A stretch of DNA of 64,000 nucleotides, taken from the NCBI RefSeq assembly GCF_001708505.1, contig NZ_CP015992.1, positions 2,480,001 through 2,544,000 on the forward strand. Direction: 5' to 3'. Below the pieces are notes generated by a model that worked only from the letters and a program-made list of their open reading frames with translations, had not been told where the DNA came from and did no database searches. Made by a program: the position numbers and the translations under genes. Shown piece by piece: positions 15,835 to 23,645 of this stretch; the stretch's first letter is position 1, and each line of letters starts with the position of its first letter. The stretch is from Pseudomonas sp. TCU-HL1 (lineage in GTDB: Bacteria > Pseudomonadota > Gammaproteobacteria > Pseudomonadales > Pseudomonadaceae).

Positions 15835-16587
15835 ATGGATTTGTTGGCTTTCGTGATGAACCTGGTGCTCGGCGCGTTGTTGGGCACCGTGGGCGGGTTG
15901 TTTGGCATCGGAGGCGGGTTGATCGCTATTCCCGCCCTGGGCGTGCTTTTTGGCCTCGATCAACAATTGGCCCAGGGCACGGCACTGGTCATGGTGGTGC
16001 CCAACGTGTTGCTGGCCCTATGGCGCTATCACCAGCGCAACCGCATCGACCCGCGCTACGCACTGCTGCTGGCCATCAGCGCCTTCAGCTTTGCCTGGCT
16101 GGCCTCGCTCTTTGCGGTGGGGGTGGATGCGGGCAGCATGCGCCTGGCATTCGTCGGCTTCCTGCTGGCGCTGGCCGTCTACAACGTCGCACGGATGTTC
16201 ATGGCCAAGGCTCAGACCAGCGCTGAGCTGCGCCAGCCCTGGCCGTGGCTGGGGGCGCTGGGGGGCGTGGCGGGGGCCGCAGGCGGATTGTTCGGTGTCG
16301 GCGGCGCGGTGATCGCAACGCCCGTCCTGACCAGTGTGTTCGGTACCAGCCAGGTCATGGCCCAGGGGCTGTCCCTGGCCCTGGCGGCGCCAAGTACCGC
16401 GGTGACCCTGGCCACCTACGGCCTTCACCATCATGTGAACTGGGCCATGGGCCTGCCCCTGGCGATAGGCGGTCTGCTCAGCATCAGCTGGGGCGTGCGC
16501 CTGGCCCACGCCCTGCCGGAGAAGGTGTTGCGTTCGCTGTTCTGCGTCTTCCTGCTGGTGTGTGCAGCGATGCTCGGCCTCGAGTGA
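15835..16587 (+). CDS. TauE/SafE-family sulfite/anion exporter
   Basis: A 250-residue inner membrane protein with about seven to eight helices and the duplicated TauE/SafE signatures GGLFGIGGGLIAIP (about 20-33) and GGLFGVGGAVIATP (about 151-164), one per half. The family exports sulfite, sulfoacetate or other small anions. TGGAGGTGGT gives a strong ribosome site before ATG 15835. Its divergent LysR neighbour probably regulates it. Confidence 0.92.
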   Translation: MDLLAFVMNLVLGALLGTVGGLFGIGGGLIAIPALGVLFGLDQQLAQGTALVMVVPNVLLALWRYHQRNRIDPRYALLLAISAFSFAWLASLFAVGVDAGSMRLAFVGFLLALAVYNVARMFMAKAQTSAELRQPWPWLGALGGVAGAAGGLFGVGGAVIATPVLTSVFGTSQVMAQGLSLALAAPSTAVTLATYGLHHHVNWAMGLPLAIGGLLSISWGVRLAHALPEKVLRSLFCVFLLVCAAMLGLE

Positions 16588-16593
16588 GGACGA

Positions 16594-17445
16594 TCAGTTC
16601 CGGAAACCTTCGACGATATGCTCGGCCAGGGTATCGGTCACCGGTGACAGATTGCGCTCGTTGCGCAGCAGCATGATGTTGCACAGCGGTAGCTGTGGCA
16701 GGCCGTCCGCTTCACCGAGGATGCGCATGTCGGGGGTGATCAGGCTCTGCAGTTGCGCAGTCACCGCCAGACCGGCGCTGACCACTGCCATCAGCGCCGA
16801 CAGGCTTGGGCTGGTGTAGGCCAGGCGGTATTCCCTGCCCAGGGAATCCAGGGCATTGCAGGCCCAGGCGCGGCAGAAACAGTCGCTGTTGAACATGGCC
16901 AGCGGCATGGGCGACTGTTCATGGGGACTGAAGCCGACGGCCTCGGCCCAGACGAAGCGCTCCTGGCGCAGCAACTCACCGATGTCATGCCCTGGCATGC
17001 GGGTCACGATGGTCAGGTCCAGGTCCTGACGCTGGAGCAGCTGGGACGTTGAATCGCAATGCACTTCCACCTGCACCAGCGGATACGCCTGGGCGAAGCG
17101 CGAGAGGATGCCCGGCAGGAAGCGCATCACGTAATCATCAGGCGTGCCGATGCGCACCGAGCCCACCATGTGCGGCTGGCGCAGGGTATTCATCACTTCG
17201 CCGTGCAGCTTGAGGATGCGCCGCGCGTAGCCCAGCAGGATCTGCCCTTCGGCGGTAAGCCGGACCTGGCGGCCGTCGCGCTCGAATACGGCGCGTTGCA
17301 GCACGTCTTCCTCCAGCCGCTTCATCTGCATGCTCACGGCCGACTGGGTGCGGTTGACCATTTCCGCTGCGCGGGTGAAGCCACCGTAGTCGGCAATGGC
17401 GACGAATGTGCGCAGCAGTTCGGTATCGATGGCGGGATAGTTCAT
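16594..17445 (-). CDS. LysR-family transcriptional regulator
   Basis: A 283-residue LysR-type regulator with helix-turn-helix at about 8-66 (LLRTFVAIADYGGFTRAAEM, TQSAVSMQMKRLEEDV) and a substrate-binding domain after 95. It is divergent from a small DUF1127 gene 97 bases away, across an AT-rich gap that contains ATGCAATGCAT near 17461. This LysR/DUF1127 pairing is common in pseudomonads. Confidence 0.93.
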   Translation of the reverse strand: MNYPAIDTELLRTFVAIADYGGFTRAAEMVNRTQSAVSMQMKRLEEDVLQRAVFERDGRQVRLTAEGQILLGYARRILKLHGEVMNTLRQPHMVGSVRIGTPDDYVMRFLPGILSRFAQAYPLVQVEVHCDSTSQLLQRQDLDLTIVTRMPGHDIGELLRQERFVWAEAVGFSPHEQSPMPLAMFNSDCFCRAWACNALDSLGREYRLAYTSPSLSALMAVVSAGLAVTAQLQSLITPDMRILGEADGLPQLPLCNIMLLRNERNLSPVTDTLAEHIVEGFRN

Positions 17446-17542
17446 TCATCAAATCCTGAGATGCAATGCATAAGAAACATTCGTTGGATTGATCTTATTC
17501 CTGGCCGGAAACTGGCGCCATCCCCACAGGGAGGGCGATACG

Positions 17543-17782
17543 ATGAAAGGTCAACGCGGTTATATCGGCACCTTGCAACAGACTGGTTTCCAGGCGTCGC
17601 GGCACCGGGAAAGCTGGCTTGTCCTGGTCTGGAAGCAGCTCAGGCGCTGGGAGCAACTGGCACGCCAGCGGGGCCAGCTGGCGCGGATGAGTGACGAGAT
17701 GCTCAAGGACATCGGCATGTCCCGCGCCGATGTGATGGAAGAAAGCGAGCGCCACTTCTGGGAAGACCCGCTGAAGAAGTAA
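17543..17782 (+). CDS. DUF1127 small protein
   Basis: A 79-residue basic protein whose C-terminal 40 residues match DUF1127: WKQLRRWEQLARQRGQLARM then LKDIGMSRADV. Small DUF1127 proteins in alpha- and gammaproteobacteria are often stress-induced, and some bind RNA or interact with regulators; no fixed role can be given. GAGGG sits before the ATG at 17543. The divergent LysR gene probably controls it. A stable hairpin follows. Confidence 0.88.
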   Translation: MKGQRGYIGTLQQTGFQASRHRESWLVLVWKQLRRWEQLARQRGQLARMSDEMLKDIGMSRADVMEESERHFWEDPLKK

Positions 17783-17789
17783 CGCGACG

Positions 17790-17826
17790 TGCGGCCCGCC
17801 ACCGGTGAAGCGCAGGGCGGGCCGCA
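17790..17826 (+). terminator. Hairpin after the DUF1127 gene
   Basis: TGCGGCCCGCC (17790-17800) and GGCGGGCCGCA (17816-17826) form an 11-bp perfect stem with a 15-base loop. No T tract follows, so termination may be Rho-assisted. Confidence 0.5.
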
Positions 17827-17860
17827 ACCTTGATGGATGGACTCACAGGAACGGAACCAA

Positions 17861-18361
17861 ATGTCGAACACCCACGAACTGGCCCAGTTGAACATCGCCT
17901 CGATGCAGGCGCCCCTGGACTCCCCGGTCATGGCCGATTTCGTCGCCAACCTGGCGCCGATCAATGCCCTGGCCGACCGTGCGCCGGGTTTTGTCTGGCG
18001 TCTGCAGGACGAGGAGGGCGACGCCACCGCCATCCGTCCCTTCGGCCCGGACGTGCTGGTCAATCTTTCCGTCTGGCGCGATGTGGCCAGCCTCAATGAA
18101 TTCGTCTACCGCTCCGCCCATGTGGAGATGCTGCGTCGGCGCAAGGAGTGGTTCGAGCGCATGTCCGGCGTCCACCAGGTGCTCTGGTGGGTTCCCAGGG
18201 GACATCGGCCTGATGTCCTGGAAGCAGCGGAGCGACTGGCGCGCTTGCGCAATGGCGGTCCCACTCCGGAAGCCTTCACCTTCCGTCAGACATTCCTCGC
18301 GCCGGACCAGTCCGTGCCCTTCGCGACCTTTGAGCCGGAGCGCGAAAGCCAAACCGGCTGA
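17861..18361 (+). CDS. DUF3291 domain protein
   Basis: A 166-residue soluble protein matching DUF3291, a dimeric alpha/beta-barrel (ABM-like) family. The visible conserved stretch is LVNLSVWRDVASLNEFVYRS then HVEMLRRRKEWF and VLWWVPRGHRP. No enzyme activity is known for the family. It lies between the DUF1127 and YcaQ-like genes on the same strand with 41 bases before the latter, so it may be co-transcribed with it. Confidence 0.87.
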   Translation: MSNTHELAQLNIASMQAPLDSPVMADFVANLAPINALADRAPGFVWRLQDEEGDATAIRPFGPDVLVNLSVWRDVASLNEFVYRSAHVEMLRRRKEWFERMSGVHQVLWWVPRGHRPDVLEAAERLARLRNGGPTPEAFTFRQTFLAPDQSVPFATFEPERESQTG

Positions 18362-18402
18362 TGCTACTGTGAGGCGTCATCCCCCTGCCGGCTTGGAGCC
18401 CT

Positions 18403-19608
18403 ATGACGCTGACCCTTTCCCTGCCCGAAGCTCGCCGCCTGTCCCTGGCGGCCCAGGGTTTCGCGCGTGTGCCACGCGGCGCGATCCGTCACCGGCAACT
18501 GCTGGCGCAGCTGGATGCTCTGGGGGTGGTGCAGATCGACTCGGTGAACGCCCTGGTGCGTTCGCATTACCTGCCGGCCTTTTCCCGCCTGGGTCACTAC
18601 GACCGTGAATTGCTGGATGACCTCGCCTGGGGCAAGCCCCGGCGCCGGGCACTGTTCGAGTACTGGGGGCACGAGGCGTCGCTGCTGCCGCTTGCGTTGT
18701 ATCCGCTGATGCGCTGGCGCATGCAGCGGGCTGCCAGTGGCCAGGGTATCTACCAGCAACTGGCGCGCTTTGGCTTCGAGCGGCAGGACGTGATCCAGCG
18801 CGTTCTGCAGGCCTTGCGAGAGCAGGGCGCCCTGGGGGCTGGCGCGCTGAGCACGCGGGAAGAACGCGCTGGCCCCTGGTGGGACTGGAGTGCGGAGAAG
18901 CATGCGATGGAGTGGTTGTTCGCCGCCGGAGAAGTGACGGTGGCCGGGCGACGCGGTTTCGAGCGGCTATATGACCTGCCGGAACGGGTGATTCCGGCCG
19001 ATATCCTGAACCAGCCCGAGCCGACGGAGGCCGATGCGCAGCGCCAACTGCTGCTGCGCGCCACTGCGGCCCTCGGCGTCGCCACCGAGCGCGATCTAAG
19101 GGACTACTACCGGCTGGATACCGGCGATAGCCAGGCGCGCCTGGCCGAGCTGGTGGAGGAGGGCGCGGTGTTGCCGGTACAGGTCGATGGCTGGAAGCAG
19201 TCGGCCTACTGCCTGGGCGACTTCCGTGTACCGCGCAAGATCAGGGCGAGTGCCTTGCTGTCGCCTTTCGACTCGCTGATCTGGGAGCGGGCGCGCACGG
19301 AGCGGCTGTTCGACTTCCGCTACCGCCTGGAGATCTACACGCCCCAGCACAAGCGCCAGTATGGCTATTACGTGCTGCCGTTCCTGCACGATGAACGCCT
19401 GGCCGCGCGGGTCGATCTGCGTGCTGAACGCGCTCAGGACCGCCTGGCGGTGCATGCCCTGCATGAGGAAGACCGCGGCCTCAGTGAGGCGGGCGTGCAG
19501 GCGTTGGCGGAGAACCTTCAGCGCATGGCCGCATGGCTGGGGTTGGGCGAGGTGGCGGTCACCTGCCGGCGGCCGGGGACGGTGCGGTTGCAGGCGTGCC
19601 TGGGCTGA
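18403..19608 (+). CDS. YcaQ-type DNA glycosylase (HTH_42, winged-helix DNA-binding)
   Basis: A 401-residue protein of the HTH_42/DUF1006 family, which includes E. coli YcaQ (interstrand-crosslink glycosylase) and Streptomyces AlkZ. The three tandem winged helices and the catalytic Q-hydrophobic-D motif (Q44-I45-D46 in GVVQIDSVNALVRSHYLPAF) are present, which puts it in the YcaQ-like rather than the AlkZ (QxQ) group. The later FEYWGHEASLLP and LLSPFDSLIWER motifs are also family marks. Expected role: unhooking nitrogen-mustard-type crosslinks and other alkylated bases. Confidence 0.9.
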   Translation: MTLTLSLPEARRLSLAAQGFARVPRGAIRHRQLLAQLDALGVVQIDSVNALVRSHYLPAFSRLGHYDRELLDDLAWGKPRRRALFEYWGHEASLLPLALYPLMRWRMQRAASGQGIYQQLARFGFERQDVIQRVLQALREQGALGAGALSTREERAGPWWDWSAEKHAMEWLFAAGEVTVAGRRGFERLYDLPERVIPADILNQPEPTEADAQRQLLLRATAALGVATERDLRDYYRLDTGDSQARLAELVEEGAVLPVQVDGWKQSAYCLGDFRVPRKIRASALLSPFDSLIWERARTERLFDFRYRLEIYTPQHKRQYGYYVLPFLHDERLAARVDLRAERAQDRLAVHALHEEDRGLSEAGVQALAENLQRMAAWLGLGEVAVTCRRPGTVRLQACLG

Positions 19609-19625
19609 AACCCGGTGTGGGCGTG

Positions 19626-19954
19626 TGGGAGATTCCATGTCAATCAGCCGTGCAGCGGCCCCGTAGGTTGGTCCGAGCCTGCGAGGCCCAACATGGCCAT
19701 GTATCGACCTCGCACGTTGGGCTTCGCGGAGCTCAGGCACAACCTACAAAAGCCGCCCCCCGGAGTTCCGGGCAGGCCTTCGACCTGCATCGCGATTGAA
19801 ATCGCTCCCACAGGGCCCCGACGCCTAAGGAAGGGCTTCAGCCGGGTGGACCACGCTTCATCGGTCCACCATTCGAGGTCCGGCAGAGCGCCGCTGGTGG
19901 ATGGAAAAGCGCCATCCACCCAACGTGGCTAAGGCGTTGACATGGAATCTCCCA
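19626..19954. mobile_element. 329-bp MITE-like composite element with perfect 18-bp terminal inverted repeats
   Basis: TGGGAGATTCCATGTCAA (19626-19643) and TTGACATGGAATCTCCCA (19937-19954) are exact reverse complements. They frame a gene-free stretch made of smaller palindromes: GTAGGTTG...CAACCTAC (about 19674-19747), half of a GTGGGAGCGATT-type repeat (19791-19813), GGTGGACC/GGTCCACC and GGTGGATGG/CCATCCACC. No transposase and no clear target duplication is visible. It fills the gap between the YcaQ-like gene and DAHP synthase. Confidence 0.6.
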
Positions 19955-19971
19955 TAAGAGCGACACGGCCG

Positions 19972-21321
19972 TCAGCGGCGAATCTGCTTCAGCGTTTCGG
20001 CGATCAGGAAGGCCAGTTCCAGGGACTGGTCGGCATTCAAGCGCGGGTCGCAGTGGGTGTGGTAGCGGTCGGAGAGCGCGTCCTCGGTGATCGGGCGGGC
20101 GCCGCCGATGCACTCGGTGACGTTCTGCCCGGTCATCTCGATGTGAATGCCGCCCGCATGGCTGCCCTCTGCCTGGTGGACGTCGAAGAACTGTTTCACT
20201 TCGCCGAGGATGCTGGCGAAGTCGCGGGTCTTGTAGCCACTGGACGCCTTGATGGTGTTGCCATGCATGGGGTCGGAGCTCCACAGCACCTTGCGGCCTT
20301 CACCCTGTACGGTACGAATCATGCGCGGCAGGTGTTCGCCGACCTTCTCGGCGCCCATGCGCACGATGAGGTTGAGGCGGCCCGGATCGTTATCGGGGTT
20401 GAGGATGTCGATCAGGCGGATCAGTTCTTCGCTGTCCATGCTGGGGCCGACCTTGACCCCGATGGGGTTACCGACGCCGCGCAGGAACTCCACGTGGGCG
20501 CCGTCCAGCTGACGGGTGCGGTCACCAATCCAGAGCATGTGCGCCGAGCAGTCGTACCAGCCGCCAGTGAGGCTGTCACGGCGTACGAACGCTTGCTCAT
20601 AGTTCAGCAGCAGGGCTTCGTGGGCGGTGAAGAAACTGGCTTCGCGCAGTTGCGGTGCGCTGTCCAGGCCGCAGGCGCGCATGAAGGCGAGGGCTTCGTC
20701 GATACGACCGGCCAGTTGGCTGTACTTCTCGGTCAGCGCCGAGTTGGCGATGAAATCGAGGTTCCACTGATGCACCTGGTGCACGTCGGCGAAGCCGCCC
20801 TGGGCAAAGGCGCGCAGCAGGTTGAGGGTGGCGGTGGCCTGGTGGTAGGCCTGCAGCAGGCGTTCCGGGTCCGGTACGCGGCTGGCAGCGTCGAAGCCGA
20901 TGCCGTTGACGATATCGCCACGGTAGGCTGGCAGGGTGATGTCGCCCTGGGTTTCGTTGCCGGAGGAGCGCGGCTTGGCGAACTGGCCGGCCATGCGGCC
21001 CACTTTCACCACCGGGCAGCCGGCGGCGAAGGTCATGACGATGGCCATCTGCAGCAGCACTTTGAAGGTGTCGCGGATCTTCGCGGCCGAGAACTCGACG
21101 AAGCTCTCCGCGCAGTCGCCGCCCTGGAGCAGGAAGGCGCGGCCTTCGGTAACCTCGGCGAACTGGCGGCGCAGCTCGCGTGCTTCGCCAGCGAAGACCA
21201 GCGGCGGGAAGCTCGCCAGGGTCTGCTCGACATGTGCCAGTTTGGTGGCGTCCGGGTACTCGGGCTGTTGCTGGATGGGTTTTTCCCTCCAGCTTTCAGG
21301 GCTCCATTCTTGGCTGCTCAT
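19972..21321 (-). CDS. 3-deoxy-7-phosphoheptulonate synthase, class II
   Basis: A 449-residue class II (plant/phenazine-type) DAHP synthase. It condenses phosphoenolpyruvate and erythrose-4-phosphate at the entry of the shikimate pathway. Visible metal and substrate motifs: FLLQGGDCAESF (Cys70, metal ligand), KVGRMAGQFAKPRS, SDPMHGNT and THCDPRLNADQSLE. Length matches the family's 445-460 residues. I chose ATG 21321 (MSSQEWSPESW); the longer frame upstream covers a decayed gene remnant. No phenazine genes are nearby, so a housekeeping role in aromatic amino acid supply is likely. Confidence 0.93.
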   Translation of the reverse strand: MSSQEWSPESWREKPIQQQPEYPDATKLAHVEQTLASFPPLVFAGEARELRRQFAEVTEGRAFLLQGGDCAESFVEFSAAKIRDTFKVLLQMAIVMTFAAGCPVVKVGRMAGQFAKPRSSGNETQGDITLPAYRGDIVNGIGFDAASRVPDPERLLQAYHQATATLNLLRAFAQGGFADVHQVHQWNLDFIANSALTEKYSQLAGRIDEALAFMRACGLDSAPQLREASFFTAHEALLLNYEQAFVRRDSLTGGWYDCSAHMLWIGDRTRQLDGAHVEFLRGVGNPIGVKVGPSMDSEELIRLIDILNPDNDPGRLNLIVRMGAEKVGEHLPRMIRTVQGEGRKVLWSSDPMHGNTIKASSGYKTRDFASILGEVKQFFDVHQAEGSHAGGIHIEMTGQNVTECIGGARPITEDALSDRYHTHCDPRLNADQSLELAFLIAETLKQIRR

Positions 21322-21452
21322 CAGGGTCTCGACAGGGCTGCTTGCGGTAGATGAGCCATGGTAACCGAATGGCCGGAAAGCAGCGCTAGGCGCGCCAGCA
21401 GAGGAGTATGCCGCAGAGGCAGAGCAGCAGGTGGATGCCGGTGTGTAAACGC

Positions 21453-21551
21453 GTCGTCGTGCAGCTCGAAGCCGACGAAGGGGATGCCGTGTTTCTGCAA
21501 CTGACGGGTGCTGCACAGGCCCATGGGGCCGGCGCCGATGATGGCGTACAT
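21453..21551 (-). pseudogene. Remnant of a flavin-containing monooxygenase gene (first 33 codons)
   Basis: The minus-strand frame from ATG 21551 begins MYAIIGAGPMGLCSTRQLQK and continues HGIPFVGFELHDD, a textbook FMO-type N-terminus with the GxGxxG FAD fold. After codon 33 the expected VGGLWD continuation is replaced by unrelated sequence, and the frame runs into the DAHP synthase start. A second frame right after the junction encodes a hydrophobic tail (TGIHLLLCLCGILLCWRA) and a stop, perhaps the 3' end of another gene. Confidence 0.6.
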
Positions 21552-21718
21552 GCTGGATTCGACCTCTGCGCTGTTATTCTTGTGCCGTTTTCGCCCCGTG
21601 GGGCGCGCAGTCTGGATTATGCCGGGAGCATGGGCTCCGGCTTCAATGGCAATAGGCGCCTGCGTGGCGTCGGGCTGGTGCGAAATGTCAGCACCGCCCT
21701 TGAAGGAGTGAAGAGTTG

Positions 21719-22465
21719 ATGTCCGAAGAGCGCCTGCTCGCGGAAGTGCATGATGATTTCGGCGTGATTCGTGTCTACGAGGTCGGTCCTTACCGCATCC
21801 TCGAGTTCGGTGACGCGGTGGAGCAGAGCTGCGTGTTCACGGCCGATCCGGCCTGGCTGGAGTACGACTACACCCGCGCCATGCTGCTGGGCGCGCTCTG
21901 TCCGGAAGCACCAGAGAATGCCCTGTTCCTCGGCCTGGGCGCCGGTACCCTGACCCAGGCTTGCCTGAAGTTCCTGCCGCTGGAAGATGTGGAAGTGATC
22001 GAGCTGCGCCCGGACGTGCCTCGGCTGGCCATGGAGTACCTGGGCCTGGCCGACGACCCGCGACTTTACGTACGCATCGGCGATGCCCTGGAGCTTCTCG
22101 ACAGCACTGAGCCGGCGGACCTGATCTTCGTCGATCTGTACACCGACCAGGGGCCGGGTGTCGGCCACCTGGCCTGGAACTTCCTCGGCGCCTGCCAGAA
22201 GCGCCTGAGCCCCGGCGGCTGGCTGGTGATCAACCAGTGGGCGGCGGACGACGGCAAGCCCCTGGGCGCGGCGCTGCTGCGCGGACTGTTCCATCGGCAT
22301 TACTGGGAATGCCCGGTGAAGGAGGGAAATGTGGTGCTCTTCGTACCGGCCAGCCTGGACCAGACGCTGGACATCGCCGCGCTCAAGGCCCGGGCCGATA
22401 CCCTGGCGCCGAGCCTGGGCTATTCGCTGCAATCGTTGCTGGATGTCGTGCGGCCGGCGAGCTAG
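21719..22465 (+). CDS. Spermidine synthase-like SAM-dependent enzyme
   Basis: A 248-residue protein with the spermidine-synthase/methyltransferase Rossmann fold: ALFLGLGAGTLTQACLKFLP (about 77-96), VEVIELRPDV, and DLIFVDLYTDQGPG (about 132-145). The aminopropyltransferase substrate region is poorly conserved and speD is not nearby, so a true polyamine role is uncertain. AGGAG lies upstream of ATG 21719; a TTG one codon earlier is less likely. The gene is divergent from the FMO remnant. Confidence 0.82.
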   Translation: MSEERLLAEVHDDFGVIRVYEVGPYRILEFGDAVEQSCVFTADPAWLEYDYTRAMLLGALCPEAPENALFLGLGAGTLTQACLKFLPLEDVEVIELRPDVPRLAMEYLGLADDPRLYVRIGDALELLDSTEPADLIFVDLYTDQGPGVGHLAWNFLGACQKRLSPGGWLVINQWAADDGKPLGAALLRGLFHRHYWECPVKEGNVVLFVPASLDQTLDIAALKARADTLAPSLGYSLQSLLDVVRPAS

Positions 22466-22484
22466 GCCGAGTAGGTGCTTGCCG

Positions 22485-23276
22485 CTACCGGCCCTTGAAA
22501 TGCCCATCCCGCCGCTCCAGCATCGCCCGCAACCCTTCCTTGGCGTCTTCGGTCGCCAGCAGTTGCTGCGCCATGGCCGGGAGTGCTGCCGCTGCGGCCT
22601 TTTCGCCCTCATCCAGGGTCTGGTGCGCCGAGGCCAGGGTGGCGCGAATGCCCAGGGGCGCCTGGGCAGCAACCCGTTCGGCCAGCCATATGGCGCGTGG
22701 CAGCAGGTCTTCAGTGGCCAGTACTTCCTGGACCAGGCCGAGGCGACAGGCTTCATGTGCGTCGAACTCATCGCCCGTGAGCAGCCAGCGCATGGCGTTG
22801 CCCCAGCCCGCTATCTGGTGCAGGCGAAGGGTGGCGCCGGCGAATGGGAAAATGCCGCGCTGCACTTCCATCTGGGCGAAGCGGGTGTTGCTGGCGCAGA
22901 GGTTGATGTCCGCCGCGAGCATCAGCTCGATCCCGATGGTGTAGCAGAACCCCTTTGCCGCGACGATCAGCGGCTTGGTCAGTCGCGGGCCGCCGAAGGT
23001 GCCCCAGGGGTCGATGGCGCCGGTTGGTAGCTTCCAGCCCTGCCGGAAGGTATCGCCGACGCTGGCCAGGTCGAGCCCGGCGGTGAAATGTTCGCCATGG
23101 GCGAAAATCAACGCGCAGCGTGCATTGTCGTCCCGTTCGTACTCGCCCAGGGCCAGCACCAGATCGTCCAGCATGGATTGGTCGAATGCATTGCGCTTGG
23201 GCGCGCGATCAAGGCCGATCAGCATGATGTGGCCACGTTTCTCACGACTGACACAGCCGGCGGAACTCGGGGACAT
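22485..23276 (-). CDS. Enoyl-CoA hydratase/isomerase family (crotonase) protein
   Basis: A 263-residue crotonase-fold protein. Both oxyanion-hole regions are visible: HGEHFTAGLDLASVG (about 65-79) and KGFCYTIGIELMLAADINLC (about 109-128). The typical catalytic glutamates of ECH1 are not obvious, so hydratase activity is not assured. I chose ATG 23276 behind a GGAAAG site. It is convergent with the spermidine-synthase-like gene and divergent from deaD. Confidence 0.88.
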   Translation of the reverse strand: MSPSSAGCVSREKRGHIMLIGLDRAPKRNAFDQSMLDDLVLALGEYERDDNARCALIFAHGEHFTAGLDLASVGDTFRQGWKLPTGAIDPWGTFGGPRLTKPLIVAAKGFCYTIGIELMLAADINLCASNTRFAQMEVQRGIFPFAGATLRLHQIAGWGNAMRWLLTGDEFDAHEACRLGLVQEVLATEDLLPRAIWLAERVAAQAPLGIRATLASAHQTLDEGEKAAAAALPAMAQQLLATEDAKEGLRAMLERRDGHFKGR

Positions 23277-23645
23277 AGCGGGCTTTCCTTCGTAGGAATG
23301 GCGAGAGGGCAGGTGGGATATAGACCCGCGCAGAGGGCTTGTCCATTGCGCCGCACCGTCTGGCGGAGAGGAAATAGGGGCGCCGAAAAAGCTGCACGCG
23401 TGCCAGAAATTTCCTGTATGATGCGCGCCGGCCAACTGACGGCCCCGTTCAAGTACTGCGCTTTCCCCGAGGCTCTTTGCCTTCGGCTGCAAGTCCGCGC
23501 TGCGGACTACCCTTGACGTTTCATCCATTCCCAATAAAGCGATCACGCAAATTCTCTACCAGGCTGCCAGGGTGACCCACAAGGTCCTTCATGGCATGTG
23601 CAGCCATGGAACAAGGGTCTTTGCGGATGCACACGAGGCAGACCC
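23277..23645. promoter_or_regulatory. Long leader/promoter region of deaD
   Basis: About 370 bases between the crotonase gene and deaD. A TATGAT box (23417-23422) with GC-rich sequence after it is a candidate -10; it would give a leader of about 215 bases, fitting the long leaders of cold-shock helicase genes. A 7-bp hairpin AGTCCGC-GCT-GCGGACT (23492-23508) lies inside. The -35 is weak. A 32-codon frame from 23418 has no ribosome site. Confidence 0.4.

Noticed and set aside
23418..23516. A 32-codon frame in the deaD leader that could be a leader peptide
   Set aside because: No Shine-Dalgarno, and its first ATG overlaps the likely -10 box TATGAT, so it would not be in the transcript.
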